Assembly: GCF_023016155.1 (NCBI RefSeq)
Contig: NZ_JALKBG010000006.1
Coordinates: 1 to 64,000 of the forward strand
Source of the DNA: Aliiroseovarius sp. F20344
GTDB lineage: Bacteria > Pseudomonadota > Alphaproteobacteria > Rhodobacterales > Rhodobacteraceae
Direction of reading: 5' to 3'
Length of the DNA: 64,000 nt
Every line of letters begins with the position of its first letter. The first letter of the stretch is position 1. The translations under genes and the position numbers were made by a program. Shown piece by piece: positions 53,843-61,533 of this stretch. Under the pieces are notes generated by a model that saw only the letters and a list, made by a program, of their open reading frames with translations, was not told the origin of the DNA and did not search any database.

Positions 53843-54036
53843 TTCAATGCCTCTCTAATGTTTTTGATGTTTTCTGGGTAGAATTTGCGTCGCGCGCCAC
53901 GTGGTTCGTGGGTCTCGATGCCGCGGGCTTCGAGGAGCTTGAGGATGTCGAGGAAATGGCGATAACTAACACCTATAACCTCAGCCGCTTCGGCCTGATT
54001 TAGGGGCTGGACGTTCCAATTTGACGCCGTTTCCAT
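53725..54036 (-). CDS. Excisionase-like HTH DNA-binding protein
   Basis: 103 residues: PLNQAEAAEVIGVSYRHFLDILKLLEARGIETHEPRGARRKFYPENIKNIREAL is an AlpA/MerR-like HTH of recombination directionality factors, followed by a basic tail (GTKKRSAGRSASRSA). The ATG at 54036 has GAGGGA upstream. Its 3' end overlaps the integrase start by 118 bases in a different frame, the arrangement of an xis-int pair. A longer frame upstream to 54327 is unlikely because it lacks that start. Confidence 0.72.
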   Translation of the reverse strand: METASNWNVQPLNQAEAAEVIGVSYRHFLDILKLLEARGIETHEPRGARRKFYPENIKNIREALKCPNLGTQSGTKKRSAGRSASRSAINDLDAAFAFVEKAA

Positions 54037-54188
54037 ATTTCCCTCACCTCTCGTAATGCGGTTGCAAATGCTCGGCCTCATGCCGTCACAGCCGTAATTT
54101 GGGTTCGGTTCCGAAAAGAAAAAAACTTGTTTGGATTCGGGTTTGAATCCCGTGGTATCGCCCCGATTTATTTGGCGATTGCGCACAG

Positions 54189-54605
54189 TTAGGTCACGCT
54201 TGCGAACATCAGATCCGTTTGCCGAACGGCCGCCAGCTTGTCGTCTACGGCTCGTTTGGCTGCGCGAAACTCTTTCCAGCGCCATGCGAGGTTTACGAGC
54301 TTGATGACATCGTTGTTTTGCTCCCAAACCGTGTCGACGTCTCCTGAGATCGCCCGATCACCAATGCCGTCGCGGTATTCATTCAGAGCACGGCGGATTT
54401 CATTGCCCATCATCTCGATGAAGTCATCATTGACGCCGTTAAAGCCCTGCCGTTCACGAAGCTGCTCCAGCGTTTCGCGGATGAGATGTTTTGTCGTGCC
54501 CTTCGGAACGCAACCGACCTTCAGCCATTCCTCGGCCAGACGGCGGCCATGGATGATGGCCTCTAAGGTGAGGTTGTGAATTTCACGTTCGATTTCGATA
54601 TGCAT
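54189..54605 (-). CDS. Hypothetical helical protein in island
   Basis: 138 residues, mostly helical and charged (MHIEIEREIHNLTLEAIIHGRRLAEEWL), no Cys cluster, no membrane segment and no known domain. AGGAGATCCTG precedes the ATG, an excellent ribosome-binding site. It lies between the excisionase-like gene and another unknown gene, all on the same strand, so it is probably part of the mobility set. Function unknown. Confidence 0.7.
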   Translation of the reverse strand: MHIEIEREIHNLTLEAIIHGRRLAEEWLKVGCVPKGTTKHLIRETLEQLRERQGFNGVNDDFIEMMGNEIRRALNEYRDGIGDRAISGDVDTVWEQNNDVIKLVNLAWRWKEFRAAKRAVDDKLAAVRQTDLMFASVT

Positions 54606-54685
54606 CAGGATCTCCTGGTAGGTGAGCCAGCGGAATGCGGGCTCTCAAGACGCCAAGCCAGCTCCGGCTCAGCGCGGCCGCAAAA

Positions 54686-55063
54686 TCAAGCGGCTTGGAG
54701 AAGTTTGAAGTCCTGGATGGAGGTGTCGTTGCGCAGACAAAGCAGCTGATCGCTCAGTGCTTCACTCAATAGACACAGATCTGCGACGATGGGTGACGCT
54801 GGATCGATGTCGGCAAAGCACCCGGCTTCGATCCGGTCTGGATCATGCACGTTATGCAACGAGAGCAGCTGGTGCAGGGCATCCAACTCCCGCGCAACCC
54901 GGCGTGTTAGCTCATGAACTGAGGTGATGTCATCCAGCAGCCCTTGCGTGCGTCGCAATGCGGGTTGCCCGCCAAGCAACAACGATGCGTTTTGCAGCGC
55001 CTCTGAATGAGCCAATGCAAATGCCCGCAAATCTTTAAGCGGGTCTTTCGTGAAGTCGAACAT
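54686..55063 (-). CDS. Hypothetical helical protein in island
   Basis: 125 residues from the ATG at 55063 (GAGGAG 6 bases upstream). Start FDFTKDPLKDLRAFALAHSEAL, then helices rich in Leu (QNASLLLGGQPALRRTQGLLDDI, LHQLLSLHNVHDPDR). No known domain. It neighbours the 138-residue protein and the recombinase pair on the same strand. Function unknown. Confidence 0.68.
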   Translation of the reverse strand: MFDFTKDPLKDLRAFALAHSEALQNASLLLGGQPALRRTQGLLDDITSVHELTRRVARELDALHQLLSLHNVHDPDRIEAGCFADIDPASPIVADLCLLSEALSDQLLCLRNDTSIQDFKLLQAA

Positions 55064-55256
55064 GATGTTCTCCTCTTTAGCGCCGCGGCGTTGTGCCATG
55101 GCTTCAAGAGCGACTGTTTGCCTTTCTGCTGGCGCCGATTTTCTGTGTTGGAGGCCGTGGCCTCTCGGGGCTTATCTTGAACCCGGCTGGGATTGTTTTC
55201 TGCGCGGTCTCACCCAAGGGATCGCGCAGAAAGCAGCATCCAGCCGAGGCTCTCTC

Positions 55257-56639
55257 CTACCTGAATTCAAACATCTTAAGGTCGCTTTGTTGTGCGACAT
55301 TCATCAGTTCAGTTTGCCCTTTCATGCGCTGAGCCATCGCCAGAGCATCGTCTTGATAGGCTTTCGCGGTCCCGTGGTGCCGCTGGCCGTTTGCAGCCAT
55401 CGCCATGTCAGTTCCTTCTTGCCCCAGTTCAATTCCAAGGAAGGTGTGCAGAATAGTTCGTGCAATGTGCTCACCGGTTCCGACCGCGGCACGCCACCTG
55501 TCAGATACATAGCCGTAGGCCACCGGTTCGCCGATGTTGGTGATGAACAGGGCACGTTTGTTCGCCAAGCATTCTTCTCGCAACTGGTCGAGCCAAGCTG
55601 GGTCGCACCCGCGTAAGATGAGTGTATCAATGAACACATTGAGCCTTGGGTCGATATCTGCGGCCCAGGGGTATCCACTCTTCGATAGAACAGTTTCGAT
55701 GGTGTAACGCTCGCCGGTCCAGAACAGAGTTTCACCAAAGACGAAGCGTGTATCGGCGAGACGAACGGGCATGACTGAGAACAGCGCCAGGGCTGCCGCA
55801 CGATTGCGCCGTTCCTGCTTGCTGCGTGAACTATGAATCATGGCCACACCGCTGAGGATCTCATGGGCTTGGTTCACCAATTCCACAGGCGAGTAACCAG
55901 TATTCTGCAGATGCTCGAACTTCTTGCTTTTGGCTTTATGCGCTTTGGTCTCGTAGACGCGGGTGAGATCGGCCAATAGTTCGAGTGTTTCATCATCAGC
56001 GGCGGTGTAGCGAGCGAACTTCTGCACAGCAGCGAAAGAAGACCTAAGCGTGGCCGGCGCCAGCTCGCGGGACCGAAGATCGCGGGCGTAGGCCCGCACC
56101 GTGTCCACCGACAATTCGTCAGGTAAGCCGGCAGCCCGCGCCGAGCAGAGAAGCTGGCGCAGTTTCATCTTGTGCGTGTCCATCATGCCCGTTGCTGGAG
56201 GCAACTGTCCATTTCGATCAATACCCGCGTCCATGTCGCCAAATGCTTCGCGCCAAGCAGAGGGGAGATCCTCGAAGTGCACCGACTTTGAGAGGCGGCG
56301 TTTCCCGCTATTGCTTTTCCGGGTAGGCTTCTTACCAAGTGACCGAATGGCTTCTTCCAGCACCAGAACGGATGGATGGCCTGGAAAAACAGCCTCCATC
56401 GCATATCTGAGTTTACGAAGCACGGCCTCTGTTTTTCTATGTCCATTGAAGCGAACAAACTCCTGAACAGTCAGATCTGCGAGTGAAGTCATTTTGCGGG
56501 TTTCGAGAAATGCCAGGAAGTCATCCAGGACCCGAAGCTCATACACGGATGCATTTGTTAGATTGGGATCCCCGATAAGGGGGTCCCAACGCTGATGTTG
56601 AAGAATGTTTTTCTTGGTGCGGTAGTCAGGCGTCTTCAT
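55257..56639 (-). CDS. Tyrosine recombinase (second of an overlapping pair)
   Basis: 460 residues. The catalytic part has SVMPVRLADTRFV (candidate box I Arg), GEHIARTILHTFLGIEL (HxxR pattern), NGQRHHGTAKAYQDDAL with a candidate nucleophile Tyr. The N-terminal half is a helical core-binding domain. Start ATG overlaps the stop of the 587-residue recombinase (ATGA), so the two are translated together and probably act as partners, as in multi-recombinase elements. It is the penultimate integrase gene from the tRNA. Confidence 0.78.
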   Translation of the reverse strand: MKTPDYRTKKNILQHQRWDPLIGDPNLTNASVYELRVLDDFLAFLETRKMTSLADLTVQEFVRFNGHRKTEAVLRKLRYAMEAVFPGHPSVLVLEEAIRSLGKKPTRKSNSGKRRLSKSVHFEDLPSAWREAFGDMDAGIDRNGQLPPATGMMDTHKMKLRQLLCSARAAGLPDELSVDTVRAYARDLRSRELAPATLRSSFAAVQKFARYTAADDETLELLADLTRVYETKAHKAKSKKFEHLQNTGYSPVELVNQAHEILSGVAMIHSSRSKQERRNRAAALALFSVMPVRLADTRFVFGETLFWTGERYTIETVLSKSGYPWAADIDPRLNVFIDTLILRGCDPAWLDQLREECLANKRALFITNIGEPVAYGYVSDRWRAAVGTGEHIARTILHTFLGIELGQEGTDMAMAANGQRHHGTAKAYQDDALAMAQRMKGQTELMNVAQQSDLKMFEFR

Positions 56640-58399
56640 CGACCCACCCCCGACAGGTCGAGAATGTATTCCTGCACTTCAGTGCGTTTGGCGCGCTCGT
56701 TCACCCAAGCGTAATTTCGTCGCACCGTGGCCGGGGTGTCATCGAGCAGCCGTTCGAGAAGATCCCAACGCCCAGGATTGTGTTGAAGAAGTAGCGAGGC
56801 CAATCCATGGCGAAACTGGTGGGGCGTCATGGGAAGACCGACCGCACGGGTATGGCGTTTGAACCAGCTCAGAAAGGTTCTGTATTCCAGCGCCTTACCG
56901 TTCTTAAAGCCGGGAAACAAGTGAACGCTTGCTTCGTAGTTAGGGTAGAGCGGCCTGATCTTCTCAAGATACCAGAGAATAACTTCGAGCCCATTCAGGT
57001 TGCCGGGATTGATCGGAGCCCAGATTTCCACGTCGTTTTTGGTGTGCTCAATCCCCAGATCGATGGTTGCGTGTTTGGTTTTGCCAACCGGCAGGTGGAA
57101 TGTTTTTCCAGGGCCACGGAGCACTAGCTCAAGAGCGCTTTCGATCCGGATTGGCGCCCCTCGTGTTTCGAGTGCGCAGATCGCAGCGACAGTTCCGATC
57201 TGCCGGACTTGTGCGACTTCGTTGTCAGAGGGTTTCCTGCCATCTTTGGAGATCTCGTCGAGCAACTCCTTTGCCTGATTGCGCAATTGAACATGCATCG
57301 ACAGGAACTTCATTGTTTGCTGAGGTGACGCTAGCAGTTGTTCGCAGAACTTTCGATTTTTTGGCGACATGTCGCTGCCGTCCATCTTTCCCCTTTTCAG
57401 GAATCTGTTTGCCTGGAGGTGGTTTTTCATAGGGATTGGATCGACGCCATTGCGCGCCATAACCACATAATTCGACTTGAGATAGTCGTAGGCCGTCCGC
57501 GCCGTGATGTGGCTTTTCTGCCCTTCATGCCTCGACCAATAACGGACAGCGACCGTCGCCTGCTCGGGTGTCATCAAGTCTCGTAAACCTTTGTTGGTGT
57601 TTGGGCTCAGCTCACCGCTTCTGATCAATGTGCTGATGAATTTACGCATTGCCGCAAGTTTGAAATCCACATTTGATTTCGAAACCGCATTTACATATTC
57701 CTGCTCGACTGGGTCGAACTCAGTCAGCGTGGCGTTATGGACCCATTCATTGATCTCGCTGGCGATGTGGGGCGGAATGATGTGCAAGTTTTCCTTCCGT
57801 CGTGGCTTTGGGGCGGGAAATGGCTCAGCAGGGAGAAATCCCAACACGGTTTTATCACGACGCAGTCGGTTCAACGTTTTCAGTGCGCGTTGGAGCGTTT
57901 TCCATTCATTGGTGTCTAACTGCGTAGAAATACTGTCGAGCCAGTCTTGGCTGATCTCGCGGGGTTTCACCTCACTCATCCGCGCGATATCTGCGAGTTT
58001 CTTGATTGGGACGAGAATTTGCTTGGCAGCGGTCTTCTTTTTGCAAGAGGTGACCGCATGAGGTTCTAAAGCACTCAGTAGGTCAGTCCACTCGTCGACG
58101 CGTGCGCGGCGTTCCTTTGCGGCCCTCATGTCACCGTTTGCCCCTTTGACAGCAGCGATGATCTTTCTTCGGGTCGCCTTGTAGGCCCCTTCGGACTTGC
58201 AGAGTGATGGGTTGAAACCATCTATGGGAAGTCGCTGTTTGATCACGACCAGATCGGCGGGGATTTGGCTGAGATCAAGATTGTCTGTCAGGCTGGGATA
58301 GCGTCCAACAGCATTGGCGTAGTCTGTATTGTCTGCGTTTCGCGCCCATGATTGGACGTCTTGCAGTGTCATTGCGGTGATAGGTTTGTGAAAGCTCAT
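56636..58399 (-). CDS. Tyrosine recombinase (first of an overlapping pair)
   Basis: 587 residues, longer than a typical integrase. Catalytic domain near the C-terminus: ETRGAPIRIESALELVL (box I Arg), GKTKHATIDLG (a beta-hairpin Lys candidate), MTPHQFRHGLASLLL (HxxRH), and LLDDTPATVRRNYAWVN (nucleophile Tyr). The large N-terminal part may bind several arm sites. Start ATG has AGAGG upstream. A cluster of TGTCAT/ATGACA motifs lies directly upstream (58413-58664). Its stop overlaps the next recombinase start. Confidence 0.88.
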   Translation of the reverse strand: MSFHKPITAMTLQDVQSWARNADNTDYANAVGRYPSLTDNLDLSQIPADLVVIKQRLPIDGFNPSLCKSEGAYKATRRKIIAAVKGANGDMRAAKERRARVDEWTDLLSALEPHAVTSCKKKTAAKQILVPIKKLADIARMSEVKPREISQDWLDSISTQLDTNEWKTLQRALKTLNRLRRDKTVLGFLPAEPFPAPKPRRKENLHIIPPHIASEINEWVHNATLTEFDPVEQEYVNAVSKSNVDFKLAAMRKFISTLIRSGELSPNTNKGLRDLMTPEQATVAVRYWSRHEGQKSHITARTAYDYLKSNYVVMARNGVDPIPMKNHLQANRFLKRGKMDGSDMSPKNRKFCEQLLASPQQTMKFLSMHVQLRNQAKELLDEISKDGRKPSDNEVAQVRQIGTVAAICALETRGAPIRIESALELVLRGPGKTFHLPVGKTKHATIDLGIEHTKNDVEIWAPINPGNLNGLEVILWYLEKIRPLYPNYEASVHLFPGFKNGKALEYRTFLSWFKRHTRAVGLPMTPHQFRHGLASLLLQHNPGRWDLLERLLDDTPATVRRNYAWVNERAKRTEVQEYILDLSGVGR

Positions 58400-58412
58400 T
58401 TGGGCCTCTTTG

Positions 58413-58664
58413 TTTGTCCGCTAAATGACAAATTGGCCACTATCGTCGAAACCAAAGTGGAAAATGACAAAAGCCCGTGGATTTTCCCGAGCCGAAAATC
58501 CGGGGGTGTTTGTCATTTTGTCCGCTATCGGTGTCATTGACCGTTAGGGACCCAATTCCGCGCCGGATTGTCATTTTTGTGAACGGATGTTGTTCAGTTG
58601 AATGGCGCATCGCGTCGCAAAATCTTTCTCCTGCGACAGGATGGAGATGGGTCCAAATGACGGA
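58413..58664. repeat. Cluster of TGTCAT/ATGACA motifs upstream of recombinase pair
   Basis: ATGACA/TGTCAT cores in AATGACAAA-like contexts occur at about 58424, 58463, 58509, 58530 and 58567, with a related ATGACG at 58656. TTTGTCCGCTA is repeated exactly at 58413-58423 and 58517-58527. Copies lie in both orientations within 250 bases. Likely arm or regulator binding sites; 289 bases between genes hold nothing else. Confidence 0.6.
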
Positions 58665-58688
58665 ACGCAGAAATATTTCCCCAAAGGT

Positions 58689-59228
58689 TTATTCCACCTT
58701 TTTGGGAGGCATGAACATGGCGGCAGAAACTGTCGTTTCAGACTTTCGCAGAGTGTGTGCCTTTCGGCGGGTGCTGGTTTTGGGCAGGTTATGTGTCGCG
58801 CGAAGACTTGGGTGCATCAATTCGATTTGTCGGTTGAACTTCGGCAATTCGCCTGTCAGCCACGCCTCAACTTCGAACGGGAAGATCAGTCTTTTTCGAT
58901 CGCCGACGTGCATGTAATTCGTGAAGGATTGGTCACGATGCTCGCCTGAAAACATTCGCCCAATTGTCTTTTGCGCTTCCCCAGTCTTCAACGCAGTAGC
59001 CGGAACATCCAGCAGAGTTCGCCAGATTTCTGGCGTGTTTGTTGGGAGAGGCGCTGGAAACCCAAGAGCAGACAACAAGCGCACCCGTGGATAACCAGAC
59101 CCACGTTTGGGAATATCCAGCCTTTGCATGAGCGTTCTTGCAAGAGTGTCGCCGCAGTCAAGAAACTCACGGAGCTCCTTTGTGCTGATTAACAAATCGG
59201 TGGTCTGTTCTGGTTGTTCTTGTGACAT
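58689..59228 (-). CDS. DNA-binding-type protein of the recombinase module
   Basis: 179 residues. LLISTKELREFLDCGDTLARTLMQRLDIPKRGSGYPRVRLL looks like a winged HTH that reads a DNA site, followed by a helical middle and a basic tail (RATHNLPKTSTRRKAHTLRKSET). It has AGGGAG 7 bases before the ATG. It is upstream of, and in the same direction as, the recombinase pair, so it may be a directionality or repressor factor. No named family recognised. Confidence 0.68.
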   Translation of the reverse strand: MSQEQPEQTTDLLISTKELREFLDCGDTLARTLMQRLDIPKRGSGYPRVRLLSALGFPAPLPTNTPEIWRTLLDVPATALKTGEAQKTIGRMFSGEHRDQSFTNYMHVGDRKRLIFPFEVEAWLTGELPKFNRQIELMHPSLRATHNLPKTSTRRKAHTLRKSETTVSAAMFMPPKKVE

Positions 59229-60213
59229 GAAAGGCTCCCTGTGTTTCTGTCAGGGAGGTGGGTTCAACCGAGATATCTCAAAGAAGTTTGAGAGGTTTTG
59301 GAGTGCTCATCGCCCCTCTCTTCGCGAGGCGTAATATCGGTTCGTTTTCAGAATATCAAAACGGGGTTTCCGGAACTCACTGGCTGCAAGGACAATCCAA
59401 GATAAAACTTCAATTTTGCTATGGAATGGACAGCGCTAGCCACTCTCAAATTCCTTCCAAATCTTGATCAAAATCCCTGTCCTCGGGCCGCTCTTTCGGC
59501 CTTTCCATGTTTTTCTATTCTTTCCTTTACTTTCGGAGCTCCGATTTTCTCCGCCTTAGCAAAGGCTTACAGGGCACGTGATGCAGTTTTTGCAGGTCGA
59601 AATGCAGTTTTCACAGCCCCAGATGCAATTTTTGCAGCTCTGGATGCAGGTTTTACCGATTGTGATGCAGTTTTTTCAGGTGAGTTTTCCCAATCGTGTG
59701 TGCGGTGGAAATGAGGCACGTCTGCATCAGTGGCGCGAAACGTTCCGGCCCAAAAACTCGAAACACTATTCGCTGGATGGCTCGAGCCAGAAGGACTTCT
59801 ATCGAGAACGAGCAGCAGCGAAGAGTGAGTAGACGTCCGCTTCGAAAGGGCAGGGAATGGAAGATGATCCTCCCCGGTCCACCACCTTCCTTCAATAGAG
59901 AGTGCAAACTCTATTTGTTGCGCGCTCTTTCGTCTTGGGTAGGGAAGTTAGGCTTTGCCTGAGTGTTTCTACAGTGTCGGTTGTGCTGGTTTGCTCGGCT
60001 GAAACTGGGAAATACACGCAGCATGACAGCGGCCAGTATTAGGTATCGCGGAAAACTGCACTCAGACTGGAAGCTGAAGAAATTGCCAAATTCTTGCCAA
60101 ACACTGGTGCGTTTCAGTTCCGATTTGTGCCGAATTCCACAAGCCACTTAAAGCCGAGACTTTTTTTAAAGTAAGCTTTTTTTGGTCTTGTTTCTCAGGT
60201 TTTGCAAACATAT
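59229..60213. other. Right end of island, noncoding region
   Basis: About 985 bases with no credible gene. It holds an array of five 21-bp repeats (59581-59685), AT-rich DNA near 60160-60185, and the promoter for the reconstituted tRNA-Ser. Small open frames on both strands have no family match or ribosome-binding site. It may contain attachment-site accessory sequences or a relic replication region. Confidence 0.65.
59581..59685. repeat. Five 21-bp tandem repeats (ATGCAG...)
   Basis: ATGCAG(T) starts at 59581, 59602, 59623 (ATGCAA), 59644 and 59665, exactly 21 bases apart. The units share a TTTTT(G)CAG core and diverge elsewhere. They are open in some frames, giving heptad-like peptides, but no start or ribosome-binding site supports coding. 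They look iteron-like. Confidence 0.85.
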
Positions 60214-60216
60214 ACG
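60188..60216 (+). promoter_or_regulatory. Island-derived promoter for tRNA-Ser(GCU)
   Basis: TTGTTT (60188-60193) and TATACG (60211-60216) are separated by 17 bp; transcription would begin about at the first base of the tRNA (60224). Only the last bases of the -10 box lie inside the attachment repeat, so the promoter belongs to the element. Confidence 0.6.
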
Positions 60217-60266
60217 GGTCGACGGAGACGTGGCCGAGTGGTCGAAGGCGCTCCCCTGCTAAGGGA
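60214..60266 (+). repeat. Right attachment repeat within tRNA-Ser(GCU)
   Basis: Perfect 53-bp match to 37787-37839, ending after base 43 of the tRNA. The complete tRNA continues to the right. Confidence 0.95.
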
Positions 60267-60313
60267 GTAGGCGGGAAACCGTCTCGAGGGTTCGAATCCC
60301 TTCGTCTCCGCCA
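60224..60313 (+). tRNA. tRNA-Ser(GCU)
   Basis: A 90-base class II tRNA with encoded CCA. Acceptor arms GGAGACG and CGTCTCC pair, with G as discriminator. The anticodon stem CTCCC/GGGAG encloses CTGCTAA, with anticodon GCU for serine codons AGC/AGU. It has a long variable arm and GGGTTCGAATCCC T-arm. It was reconstituted by the island, with its 5' half element-derived. Confidence 0.97.
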
Positions 60314-60724
60314 CAAACCCCGAAAACATTACATTTGTCTTTTTGGCATGGGATTTACCCGCCCAACTGGATGCTATTGGTTGCGACGTCTTACGCTAAG
60401 TTGAGTTTCAACTATTAATCGAGTTTTCGAGTTCATTGTTCGACTTATCTTGAGATTAGTTAGTTTGGTTAGGAAGGCGGACCTTCGCCACAATTCGAAC
60501 CGGTGACCGCAATGAGGGACCGAGTGCCATTCCGCGCAGATGTCAAATGATGGCAAACCCCAAGTCAAAAACCTTTCGGGCAAATACACCGAAGCGCGCA
60601 GCTAAACTCAATTGCGGTTCAGGCGGAATCAATGGAAGAGCAAAGCTATTTCGTTTGAACCCTCATAGGGAAAGCCCCTCCACCGAACCACTAACGCAGG
60701 TTGCGATGGAGGAGGTATTGTCGA
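60314..60724. other. Intergenic stretch after tRNA-Ser
   Basis: About 410 bases without a recognised gene. Open frames are short, and no repeat or transposase remnant was seen. Confidence 0.5.
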
Positions 60725-61519
60725 TCAACTGGCGTCAACAGCACGCTTGGCAAGAACCTTGATCAAATTTGCTCGGTAGTCAGCACTGCCATGCATGTCG
60801 GACATCAACCCGTCGCTATCAACGCTTACACCCTCCGTCGCAGCAGCTGCCCAGTTGCCCGAGAGTGCGGCCTCAAGCCCCTCATGGCGAAAAACGCCAT
60901 CTTCGCCCGCGCCAGTTACCGCGACACGTGTTCCGCCCGCACCGTCGGCAACACAAACTCCGACCAGCGCAAAGAGAGAGGCTGGCTGGCGGAATTTCAT
61001 ATAGGCCGCTTTGGCTGGGGCTGTGACGCGCACTGCGGTGATGATTTCGCCTTCATCAAGCGCTGTGGTGAACAAACCTTCGAAGAAGTCATCGGCAGCG
61101 ATCTCTCGTGTGTTGGTCACGATGGTCGCGCCCAGCGCCAATAACCCAGCAGGGTAATCCGCGGCAGGGTCGTTATTTGCGATAGAACCACCGATAGTAC
61201 CTGCGTAACGTACAGCCGGATCCCCGATCCCACCCGCGAGCGACGCCAATGCAGGGCACAGACGTTGCACATCTGCATTTCCTGCGACATCCGCATGGGT
61301 GGTCGCTGCGCCGATCACAAGCGTATCACCGTCCGTCGTTACGCCTGACATGCCGTCAATCGCGCGCACATCAATCAGATCGCTGGGTGCGGCCAAGTGC
61401 TGTTTCATCGTGGCGAGAAGTGTCTGCCCACCGGCCAGAAGTTTGGCATCCTCACCAGCCGCAAGGGCTGCTAAAACGTCATCGATGCTCGCGGCTTTGG
61501 TATATTTTGTCGGATACAT
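60725..61519 (-). CDS. coxM: CO-dehydrogenase-like medium (FAD) subunit
   Basis: 264 residues of the FAD-binding family of molybdenum hydroxylases. AKLLAGGQTLLATMK (first FAD loop), RYAGTIGGSIANNDPAADYPAGLLAL (second FAD loop), and the C-terminal CO_deh_flav_C domain (SLFALVGVCVADGAGGTRVAVTGAG). It passes electrons from the iron-sulfur subunit to an acceptor. It is last in the S-L-M order seen in form II clusters, 14 bases after coxL. Confidence 0.93.
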   Translation of the reverse strand: MYPTKYTKAASIDDVLAALAAGEDAKLLAGGQTLLATMKQHLAAPSDLIDVRAIDGMSGVTTDGDTLVIGAATTHADVAGNADVQRLCPALASLAGGIGDPAVRYAGTIGGSIANNDPAADYPAGLLALGATIVTNTREIAADDFFEGLFTTALDEGEIITAVRVTAPAKAAYMKFRQPASLFALVGVCVADGAGGTRVAVTGAGEDGVFRHEGLEAALSGNWAAAATEGVSVDSDGLMSDMHGSADYRANLIKVLAKRAVDAS

Positions 61520-61533
61520 AGCTTAATCCTCCC

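Larger units (their letters stand above)
37787..60266. mobile_element. 22.4-kb genomic island inserted in tRNA-Ser(GCU)
   Basis: A 53-bp perfect direct repeat flanks the region (37787-37839 and 60214-60266). It consists of 10 bp upstream of the tRNA plus the first 43 nt of tRNA-Ser(GCU). Only the right copy continues into a complete tRNA. Three tyrosine recombinases, an excisionase-like gene and other DNA-binding-type genes are clustered at the right end beside the tRNA. Cargo is heavy-metal handling: CueR/CopA/CopZ, two multicopper oxidases, four c-type cytochromes, DsbA, an L,D-transpeptidase, and a ZntR-like regulator with a CDF transporter. No conjugation or replication genes are present. 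Chromosomal genes outside (KefB-like, coxMLS) are ordinary. Two nested elements remain possible because there are two distinct recombinase sets. Confidence 0.9.

Noticed and set aside
59421-59832. Short frames coding heptad-like peptides through the 21-bp repeats
   Set aside because: Frames are open in more than one phase because the unit is a multiple of three; no start signals, so the repeat is more likely noncoding.
37840-60213. Insertion sequences or transposases in the island
   Set aside because: No DDE transposase motif, no terminal inverted repeats found; only tyrosine recombinases present.
60374-60589. 71-codon minus-strand frame after tRNA-Ser
   Set aside because: No ribosome-binding site or family; composition fits intergenic DNA.
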